Source: Kappaphycus alvarezii (lineage: Eukaryota > Rhodophyta > Florideophyceae > Gigartinales > Solieriaceae). From it: 64,000 nt of DNA. Position numbers and translations under genes: made by a program. The first letter of the stretch is position 1, and every line of letters starts with the position of its first letter. Of this stretch, positions 55,961 through 64,000 are shown one piece after another. The stretch covers positions 124,001-188,000 of the forward strand of contig NADL03000134.1 in the NCBI GenBank assembly GCA_002205965.3, in the 5' to 3' direction. The notes beneath the pieces are model-generated. The model was not told the origin of the DNA and did not search any database. It was given only the letters and a program-made list of their open reading frames with translations.

Positions 55961-56054
55961 TCGATTAGGTGGAACAGCGAGAGCAGATCGGGAACCGCGA
56001 TTGCCCCCAGAAAATTGTGATACAGAGAAGAGGTCGACAGCAGTTTTCCAAGCA

Positions 56055-57027
56055 TAGTGTAGTGCAATGGGCATTCACACTGTACTGCCATCGGCAGAGC
56101 TGATTTTAGTGATCTTTTTTTGATCTGGTTCACTGCTAACCAGCGGGCACTGTACAGTACAATAAGGGCAATTTCTTTTCGCCCACTATTATTTTGATAC
56201 TGTATACCCACCCGATGGGCTTGAGTGCTTGCAATCTGGACCACTCGGCCCCCAAATTGGACCTGATATTTTCGCAGGTGAAAGGTAACTATTGGGCCAA
56301 GTGTCGAATTTACTGATCTCTAACTTGATCTCCCTAAATTCACTCACCCCCCCCATCGCAGATAACCCTAGCCTACCCAACTAGTATTTAACCTACCTGG
56401 CCACTAGGCCCAAGAGTAAACAGCCACCCCGGTGTTGGCTCTGAACTTGACTCCTACTTCTGCCTTTTGCAGAAACCTACCAACGGCAACTTTGGTTATA
56501 ACCACGTTTATCCGCCCAGGTTCCCCATTTCTATTTCCCCCCTCTCTATCCAATATTACAATACCCCTTGTCGTTTGTTTGTGATATTACTCACGCTTGG
56601 CGCCCCGGACTCCGGCGTCTATATACAAAAGTAAACTTCAAGGTTGTCGCTGGTGATAACATCCTTATCTCCAAAGAGATATTCAGCACAGCTGACCACA
56701 CTACTACCTCTTCTTTGTCCAGTGTTACATCCCTGGTGTATAAGATTCTTTGGAATCGATCCCTATCAAGGTTCTAGCATTCCGCGGACACGGCCCGGCC
56801 TTACAACCCGGAGGACAGATACCGTTCAGCAATCCAAGGAATTAACCCCGCTTCCAACTCCATTTCTCCGCCGTCGGCGAGCTGTGCTACTGCATCGCAG
56901 GTGCTTAAAGAGAAAGAGGGACAGCGAACACCCTGTGGGTCTTCGTATGTGTGTGTTGGGTTTCTCATTGTCTGACGGTGTTCCGTTCCCAGACGAAAGA
57001 ACTGCGCACCGCGTATTGCATTACACA
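56055..57027 (+). mobile_element. 1-kb element IR1, copy L
   Basis: Inverted partner of 59,766-60,770. It begins TAGTGTAGTGCAA and ends TTGCATTACACA, so each copy has its own short terminal inverted repeat. A conserved frame includes PGLRRLYTKVNFKVVAGDNI and, further on, SEHPVGLRMCVLGFSLSDG. Both recur in the other copy. It is either a solo LTR of an unnamed family or a non-autonomous DNA element. Confidence 0.65.
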
Positions 57028-57830
57028 AGGATGCCAATATATGCCAAGGTGCGTTCGGTAGAGCAGTGAAAGTGAAACAAGAAGATTTGGAGCGCACCAA
57101 GTGGACGAGCCCAGTCCGCGGCGTCGGCGCGGAGAATCATGCAATCGAATGTGGAAGCGTGGAGTCCTGAGGTGATGGTAGACTGGAGTCTTTCACGTGG
57201 AACAGGGGACGGGCAGCGCTTAAAGGTTGCAATGGGGTTCAATGAAGAAGAGAAGAAGGGATACAGGGAATAAAATAGCGATATGATGACCATGGACTCA
57301 TCTAAGCGGGAATCATTGGAGAAATGGAGAAGGATAAACAGGATTGGGAATTAACTGATGAGAGAAGCTTTTTACACAACTTTGACGTGAGCAGCAGTCT
57401 AGAAGAACCCAATAACACTATAAGAAATTGGAATAGAGGCCTGGATCCAAGGACGGCAGTGACAGAGGCCTTGCAGCTGCTGGATTGCTCCCCTCTGTTT
57501 CTCAACAAAATCTAGTGTCATAGATTAGGTATGGGAAAGTGTCCAGAGCAGGTGCAGGGGCTTTCAAGCACCAGCTTACAAGCAATTTAAGTAGAAGGCC
57601 AACCGGGCATCCTTGGTTGCCTAATATGATTGATATCCCGCTTTATGCGAACGAACGAGTCAGTAACATGGGCTTCGGAGCTAATGTAGGATCCCAGAAC
57701 CTTGAAGCCAGGCGGCATCGAAAAGGGTAGCGGTAGAAGGGCAGAAAAGCAAAAGATATGGCGGAGATATGGGTCTTGCTCAGTTGAGCTTGAATCCAAT
57801 CGTTTTCCAAGCGGTGCGGAAGAGTAGAAT
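57028..57830 (-). pseudogene. LINE-A-like fragment after the RT
   Basis: From 57,799 down: GFKVLGSYISSEAHVTDSFV (compare GFTVLGSPIGSDTFVSAAFH in LINE-A), then RCPSPVPRERLQSTITSGLH and STFDCMILRADAADWARPLG (compare NAGPDERLQSAISSELHSST in LINE-A). RT motifs and endonuclease are both missing, so it is an internal fragment. Confidence 0.65.
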
Positions 57831-59729
57831 TTAGTTGACTGCGTCCGTATTAGAAAACAATTTTCCCATCTTCTGCCTATTAAGAATCTAGGAGAGACGA
57901 AAACCCGCCATGAAAGGACAAGAAAAGCGGCTGTAAGCCAAGGGTAAAAGCAAAACGCCTAACGGTTCGTCTGTTGCCCGAAAATGAACTGAAAATAGAG
58001 AAAAGGACTAAATAAAAGCTCAGTGCTCTCACTGTAACAACAATAGAACCAAAAACAGAAATTGATTTTAATGATCAATCTGTATCTGACCATGAGTTCA
58101 GAACAGACTATGCATCTATAGACGCCTACATTAATACATCATTAAGCACCTCTAAAGAAACATGAGCATTGCGGTTCCCAATCAAAAAGGAGACTTGTCT
58201 ACTGATTTATTTCGTAAATACATTGTGCCCCGTGAAAACGACGAAGAAGTTTCAAAAAAAATTCAAACAAAAGTATCAGATTTCGGTTCGATAGGATTTT
58301 GTTTTCCACTTCGGTGCCTAAGTCGGAACAGATAGGCCCATCTGATGGAACTAGTCGGAACAGATAGGCCCATCTGATGGAACTAGTCGGAACAGATAGG
58401 CCCATCTGATGGAAAAAATACTGCCTCTCGGTAAATACTTGAGAAAAAACAAAGCCATCAATACATTAGTTGCCTACTTCCCTGTATGAAAAAAATTATT
58501 GTTGACAGAGTAAACGCATCACAACGCAAGACGAGCACAGTTCGGAAGTATGAAATACAAAGAAGACCTAGACACGTTCCTTACCTGCATTTTGTTGCGT
58601 CACTGCAATTTAGACACAGTTGATTGAAATAATGAAAACAAGCGCATATCCTAGTCCCATTGAGATCTTAATTTCAGTTCTCGGTAATTACAATTCGAGT
58701 TTCTTATCATTTAGTCTCTCCAATATCAGATTTTTCTATTGAAACCTTGGCCTCCAGGGCTCAGACTCAGTGAAAAGAAACATGCTAAAAGATGAGTTTC
58801 TCTAGTCAGCTTCTTAAAAGAAGGATAATTATGAACCATGAACCACTGGAACGTTTCGAAAATCACATGAAGGCAGTATAACCAAGGCGAGGAAGCCGGG
58901 TCATTTACATGTAGATGTTGCAGGAAAAATCAACAAACCATTTATCTGGGAAAAGTAACAGGATACCATTAATGGTGTAGCAACAAGATATGTATCTTCA
59001 AATCGGTGCGAAAAACTAGATGAGTCTGGTGAGCTGATGTGTTACCGGGGTACTAACGGTCCGGCAGCAAGTAGAGTACCATGCCATGCCGGAAAAGTAC
59101 AGCACTATATATACTGTACACATTGTATATAAGCTACCGCAAACATCAGGAGGAAGAGAGGAAGTCCATTTATTGTAACAGATAAGCAGCCTGATACCCA
59201 GTCAAATTGTATGTTAGTGTCTATTAACATTTTCGCCTTTCATTTTTGTTAACATGAGCAGTAATATCTTGCATACTTCTGCTATTTCACTACAGCCATA
59301 AATTTTGTCATTCATGGCTATTGGCTTTAGACCGAAGCTTCAAAACATTGCAAGAGTTTTTTTCTGTGTTGTGATGCCCGTAATAAATTGTTACAGCTGA
59401 ACGTTCAGTTCCGTTTCTTCATAGGTAGCACCGAAAGTATGGTACTTCATGAATTCTTCCAGAAATAGGCTTCCGAAATAGTACATAAGAGAGTAAATCT
59501 CACTTACTTGGTTCGAAAGTAATAGGAAGAAGGAGCTTAGTTTGTACAGAGTCAATTCAGGAATATAGACCTTCACAGAGAAGTTCAATCAAGCCATTCA
59601 CTCCCAACAAGATCAGTGAGCCTTGCTTGACGAAGAATCAAGTTCGAACATTTGATACTGCAGAAAAGGCTAGTCGTTCAAATATTGAGCATAGCAAATA
59701 GTCGTAATGAAAAGAATAAAAACCCTAAA
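57831..59729. other. AT-rich region with minisatellite, no gene
   Basis: No gene recognised. Holds the 32-bp tandem repeat at 58,321-58,413. Confidence 0.4.
58321..58413. repeat. Minisatellite, three 32-bp units
   Basis: Three identical direct copies starting AGTCGGAACAGATAGGCCCA; the last lacks its final three bases. No spacers, so it is not a CRISPR array. The identity implies recent expansion. Confidence 0.9.
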
Positions 59730-61015
59730 CAAAGTTGGCAGACAAATTCAATTCCAGTCGCAAATAGTTGTAGTGCAATGCGCAGTGCGTAGTTCTTCTC
59801 GTCTAGGAACGTAATTAAGTCAGGAAATGGGAAAACCAACACACACGCTCCAAGACCCACAGGGTGATTGCTGCCCCTCTTCTCTTTAATCACCCTGCAA
59901 TGCAGTAGCACAGCTCGCCGATGGCGAGGAGAAGGGGTTGCGAGAGCAGGGGTGATTCCTTGGACTGCTGGTCGGTATACTTGTCCTCCAGGTTTTAAGG
60001 CCGGACTTGGTCCGCGGAATGCTAGAACTCTGATAAGATCGATTCAAAGGAACGGTAGACACCAAGGGTGTAATACTGGACAAAGAAGATAAAGTAGTGT
60101 GTCAGCAGTGCTGAATATCTCCTTTGGAGATAAGGGTGTTGTCACCAACGAGAACCTTGAAGTTCTTAATTGTATGTAGACGCCGGAGTCCGGGGATCCA
60201 AGTTTGAGTAAATATCACAAAGAAAAAACAAAAGGAGTATTGTAATATTGGATAGAGAGGAGGGTAAATAAAATGGAGGATCCGGCCCAATAGTCGTGGC
60301 TATAGCCAAAGTTGCCGCTGCCAAGGTTTCTGGAAAAGCGTAAGTTGGGAGTAAAGTTCATAGCCAACACTGGGCGGGGTGGCTGTTTAATCTGGGACTC
60401 TAGTGTCCAGGTAGGTATAAATACTAGTTAGCTAGGTTAGGGTTATCTACGACGGCGGGGTAAGCAAAGTTAAGGTCAGCCAAGTAATGGAGATCCAAGT
60501 TAGAATTAAGTAAAGTAGACACTTGGTCCAATAGGTGCCTTTCACTTACGAACATATCAGGTCCAATTTGGGCGCCGAGTGATCCGGACTAGAAGCCCAC
60601 AAACCCTCATATGGTTATGCGGTGCCGAGAGTAATAATAGGCGACATGCGAAAATTGCCCTTAATGCACAGTATAGTGCCTGCTGGTTAGCAGTGAATAA
60701 TATCAAAAATGATCACCGAAATTAGCTCTGTCGGTGTCATTACAGTTTGAGTGCCAGTTGCACTACAACAGTTAGGAAGTTGAGAGTCAACTTCAAACCC
60801 AAGAACCTTTTTTCTTAAGCCAGTCTCAGAACATAGCTGAATAGCCTGCTTATTTACAGTTGGCTACTAGAAGTCATCAAGCTTTCACGCCCACCCATCT
60901 CCATTGCCCGGTAACGTCTACTGTAGCACTTTAGTCGCTCGCAAAATCTCTCATCTCGGGTAGGTGGTGGTTACCCTTTCCGTTGGGGCCATTTTACCAT
61001 ATCAGAAGTCAGACA
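59730..61015 (+). repeat. LTR-E: Gypsy LTR fragment split by IR1 copy R
   Basis: The left piece (59,730-59,765, AAGTTGGCAGACAAATTCAA) and right piece (60,771-61,015, TTGAGAGTCAACTTCAAACC, then GTAGCACTTTAGTCGCTCGC) are contiguous in the Gypsy-A and LTR-C sequences. IR1 copy R sits exactly between them. Confidence 0.7.
59766..60770 (-). mobile_element. 1-kb element IR1, copy R
   Basis: Inverted relative to 56,055-57,027. The ends AGTTGTAGTGCAA and TTGCACTACAACA are inverted repeats of each other over 11 exact bases. The - strand keeps PGLRRLHTIKNFKVLVGDNT and, at 59,678-59,911, SNHPVGLGACVLVFPFPDL, matching copy L. Inserted in LTR-E; the target duplication is at most two or three bases. Confidence 0.7.
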
Positions 61016-61814
61016 AGTTCTCAGCTCTCATGGGAACGGTACCAATTTGGGTCACGAGAAAACTGCATTTACACCAATTTTGAATTGGCAGGCATTCTTT
61101 GGACAAAAGAAAGTTCACATATTTTAAGAAATGCTTATCCAAGAATTACAAGATGAGGAAAACTTCAAAGTACTCAGGAACTAACCGAAAGAAATTCCGG
61201 ACCCTGGTTTCTTCTGAGGATTATGAATCAGGTTCAAATTCGGAATATGTTGATGAAATAATTGATTGAGACAATGAGCAATGATTACATGATTAATTGA
61301 AGAGCTTAAGCCACGATGAAACAATGAGAATGCTAGAAAATATGCCCTATTATGATTGTGAACAGGTCTACTTTCAAAAGCTATCCTACTTGCAAAGATT
61401 GAGACTGCAGATGAGCCTGCACTCAAGGCGGTACAATACAGGGATGAAAGCACGCATTGAAGGGAAGCAGTCATCGAGGAATTAGACAAATGAAAATATA
61501 AAACCTGGAAAGATGACTCGACCTCAAAACTAACCTAGCGATCTATTCCCTTTACCTTTATACTAAAATTGAAAAGAGACGCGGAAGAAAATCCGGCCTA
61601 ATTTAAAGGCTCGACTTGTGACAAGGAGTAATTTACAGCCCGCTCATCTTTCTGGAGCCTTGTTTTTCCTTATGGTCTACAATGAGATTGTCTGACTAAT
61701 TCGGGGGAATTATGGGGTAGTTAATTCGGGGTCTGACACTTCTAGCGAGGGGAATCTAAAAGGAATTTTTGAGGGAAGGAAAGGAGAAAACAGAAACGGG
61801 TCTGCACCTACGTG
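61016..61814. other. No gene recognised
   Basis: A frame at about 61,350-61,490 reads LAKIETADEPALKAVQYRDE in one register, possibly helical, but without a family. Bases 61,700-61,790 contain TAATTCGGGGG-type words close to the LINE-B tail, fitting a LINE-B 3' UTR on the - strand. Confidence 0.35.
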
Positions 61815-62015
61815 ACCTTGCGACTACATCGACGTGTCAAGGCAGGCGAGAATGCATGCCGCATCAGACATTACAGCTTGCACTGCATGTCTATGGATGA
61901 GGATCATTTTGGCTCTCAAGAAGCTCTCCATTTCCCTCGTGGCCACATTTTCTGCCAAATCTGCGACGAAGGCGTATGCCTCCGGGTGCCGTTCTCCCAG
62001 AACAAATTGGGATTA
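61815..62015 (-). pseudogene. LINE-B C-terminal fragment
   Basis: The - strand reads RHPEAYAFVADLAENVATRE and RHAVQAVMSDAACILACL, matching WHPDACAVLNDVARNVAVRA and RHAAAAVMSNVACLMAGL of the LINE-B copy at 922. Only the last 60 or so codons are present. Confidence 0.75.
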
Positions 62016-62258
62016 TTGGCGCTAGCCTCTCCCTTCCCTCAGCAGAGAGCAGCCCTTCAACTAATTATAATCCTGACTGCTGCAATTGGCAGTGCAACAA
62101 AACAGCTTGAAGTGAATGGGGCTTACGCCTATGTTGATCTCCCAAAATAAACCTCAGTTTGGATTAGGATCCCTCGAATTGCTGGTATTGAAGATTCCAA
62201 ACAACAAATCGTACAGTTGCACAAGAGTATATATCGGCCTTGACAGGCTTCAAACTGA
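62016..62258 (+). pseudogene. Copia RT, first part
   Basis: The frame reads SATKQLEVNGAYAYVDLPK (compare QLDVNxAxL of copia RT motif A) and then QQIVQLHKSIYRP (compare KSIYGLKQA). Stops are present. It is cut near 62,258 by LTR-C and resumes at 63,638. Confidence 0.7.
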
Positions 62259-63637
62259 TGTGCGCAAAATTCGCACACGGAAAACCATATCTAGAGGAGG
62301 ACAAAATTCGGATACAGTATCGGAATTTGCAAGATTTTTTTACAGTTTCTGAATTTGCAAGATATTTTTAATTTGGATGAGTATGGCAAAACCATGGTTG
62401 ATTTTTTTTGTTTTAAGACACGGTGTCATTAATAGATATCATTACACGTCCAAGGTCGTCATACTCTTCGAGGACGTCGCAGTATTTAAAGTTCGAAATC
62501 GACGTCGTTGAGGCAACCCCCCCCACAACTACCCATCTGCTCACCCCTTTTTTGGCCCTTAACATGACCAATCTCCGCCCTTCCGTCACCAATACCAAGT
62601 CATACCGAGGCCATCGTCCACTCAACGCTCTGGCCCTGATATCAACTGGTTCAACCGACTACGATGATTACTGTAGAAGATTGGACCGGGAACGCGTTCG
62701 GGAGTGGGTCCGCCGTAACTGCTTCGAGCAGGCAGAAGAGGCAGAGGAGGAGAGAAGAAGGAGGATGGGAGAAGGAGGAGGAAGAGGAAGAGGAGAGGAG
62801 GATGAGAAGGAGGAGAGGAGGATGAAGAGAGGACTGGGTGGACCCGTGGGAGCCACTAGTTTACAACGGTGGAGGGGCTCCCATGGAGAACGAAGGGGAG
62901 ACTGAGGGAGTATTGTGATCTCTGACTCTTCTGACGAACATGAAGAGAGTGGTGAAGAGGAGGATGAGGAGGATGAGGGGGGGGGACATGGAAAATGCTG
63001 GAATAGTTGGTAAGGGGCCGGAAAATATGGACCAGATGGTCCTGACTCTGGAACCGGATGGGGCATCTTCAGTGGTCTACAAATTTCGCAGGAGGCAATG
63101 GAGAATTCTAAGCCGTTCGTGGATATTTGTGGGGACTACCTGGGTGGAATGGATATTTTGGGGGAACTGTTTGGCTCTGATATAGAGGACTAAGATATTA
63201 AGGAAGGAATCTACATATTTATTCTGATAGTATCTGCTGTTAGTCTTTCTTGTTCACACGATTCCATTTGATGCATTTTGGTTCTTAGTATGTTTCTTTG
63301 AGACTTTAGGGATACCCAAAAAGTCTATATAAGCTGAGTAAACTGCTTCCTCTTGTGGAGGTCAAGCAAGTTGGCAGACAACTTCAAGTAAAGTCCCGAG
63401 TAGTAGGAACTTGAGAGTCAACTTCAGACCCAAGAAACAATTTTCCTACGCTGCTCACAGAGCATCAGTGGTAGACCCTGCCCCTTTCATACTTGCTGTA
63501 GCCCTCTCAACTTTTCCATATACACTCCTTTTTGTTCGTTCAACTATACCATGGTAGCACTTTTGTCGCTTGCAACACCTCCTTCTTGGGGTAGTTGGTT
63601 CTGAATATCTCTTCCCCGACGATTTACCCCTATCTCA
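62259..63637 (+). repeat. LTR-C: Gypsy LTR inserted in copia RT
   Basis: About 1,379 bp on the + strand, with the LTR ORF, TATA region (about 63,324) and U5 end (GACGATTTACCCCTATCTCA). The start TGTGCGC is placed by analogy with LTR-B and is less certain than the end. It has no partner LTR in the window, so it is a solo LTR or one end of a larger event. A clean target duplication was not found. Confidence 0.65.
62564..63193 (+). pseudogene. LTR-embedded acidic ORF (LTR-C)
   Basis: An ATG at 62,564 opens MTNLRPSVTNTKSYRGHRPL and DDYCRRLDRERVREWVRRNC, followed by Glu/Arg-rich sequence. The frame seen stays open to about 62,900, but the acidic run that matches LTR-B lies in another register from about 62,920. 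The end GMDILGELFGSDIED (stop 63,191-63,193) matches LTR-B and Gypsy-A. Start, middle and end are thus all conserved against LTR-B. Function unknown; the charge pattern would suit a transcription or chromatin factor, which is speculative. Confidence 0.6.
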
Positions 63638-64000
63638 AACATTTGATATAGAAAGCTGATGGAAAAGCTGAACTCAATCGGTTTCACACAGCCCGCAAAA
63701 ATATGCTTTTAAGCTTCATAAGGGAAAGAAATGGTAATTCTCTTATGCTATTTTAATTATATTGGTTTGCATAGAGATGAGAACCTGTTTAAGTCTGAAG
63801 CAGCCAAAATTGGCGAGAAATTTGAGGTGACAGATTTGAGCAAGGTGTCCTTTTTCTTGGTTTGAAGACCGAAGATGTCGACTCTTTCATGTCCTTTCAC
63901 AACACGCCAACATTGATCATGCCATCAACTCACGGTAATGCATTCTGCAAACTCAACAAATCTACGCTGCCGATGGTTCATGTACTGAACGAAAAGAGAA
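63638..64000 (+). pseudogene. Copia RT, second part
   Basis: The frame gives RKLMEKLNSIGFTQPAKICF (compare W..KL...L...GF in copia RT), then a degenerate catalytic YVDD region (about 63,740-63,775), and IGEKFEVTDLSKVSFFL (compare L...FEMTDLG...FLG). It runs out of the window. Joined with 62,016-62,258 it is one copia RT interrupted by LTR-C. Confidence 0.7.

Noticed and set aside
58321..58413. CRISPR array.
   Set aside because: Three adjacent identical units without spacers form a plain minisatellite.
56055..60770. One large transposon with 1-kb terminal inverted repeats.
   Set aside because: Each arm has its own short terminal repeats, and the right arm alone splits a Gypsy LTR, so they are two separate insertions.
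56055..60770. CACTA-type termini (CACTACAA).
   Set aside because: The word lies in the wrong direction at the ends: the elements start TTGTAGTG.

Overview
This window is eukaryotic and is almost entirely transposable-element DNA. It holds Ty3/gypsy and copia LTR retrotransposons, LINEs with a restriction-like endonuclease, a pogo/Tigger relic and a large DNA transposon nested in a chromovirus. I see no bacterial operon, rRNA gene, intact tRNA or clear host housekeeping gene. The host cannot be named from sequence alone; a repeat-rich protist, alga, early-branching fungus or invertebrate would fit. Nearly every coding stretch is broken by stops or frameshifts, so most genes are given as pseudogenes.

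Layout. Bases 1-13,390 are a mosaic of LINEs: LINE-A on the + strand at 2.6-7.0 kb is the most complete, LINE-B fragments lie mostly on the - strand, and two copies of a 0.95-kb ORF-bearing repeat (7,067 and 11,513) share a 3' tail with LINE-B. Bases 13,391-18,474 are a young gypsy element (Gypsy-A, - strand) with paired LTRs and a 5-bp GTAAC target duplication; most of its pol is deleted. Then follow a tail-bearing repeat, a pogo relic (19.4-20.5 kb), another LINE, and Gypsy-B (21,405 to about 25.9 kb), which keeps RNase H, integrase, a post-integrase ORF and a 1.4-kb LTR. Bases 25.9-29.7 kb are AT-rich and unrecognised.

Bases 29,713-50,911 can be read as one old chromovirus on the - strand: 5' LTR 50,401-50,911, initiator-Met-like primer site, gag, protease, RT, RNase H, integrase, chromodomain, polypurine tract and 3' LTR 29,713-30,228. 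Its RNase H is split by a 13,566-bp insertion (31,981-45,546) with about 45-bp terminal inverted repeats and a 4-bp AATG duplication; removing the insertion and one AATG restores the RNase H reading frame across the junction. The insertion carries a DUF7869-type gene with DDE-transposase-like motifs (- strand), a divergent ParB-like/DNA-methyltransferase gene (+ strand), GTAC-rich subterminal arrays and several nested LINE pieces. This is the best candidate in the window for an undescribed system: a DNA transposon carrying its own DNA methyltransferase.

Bases 51-64 kb hold solo or partial Gypsy LTRs, a copia element (gag at 55 kb; RT at 62-64 kb split by a Gypsy LTR), and two inverted copies of a 1-kb element with its own terminal inverted repeats, one of them inserted inside a Gypsy LTR. 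A recurring theme is that the Gypsy LTRs themselves contain a conserved ORF for an acidic protein of roughly 180-200 residues.
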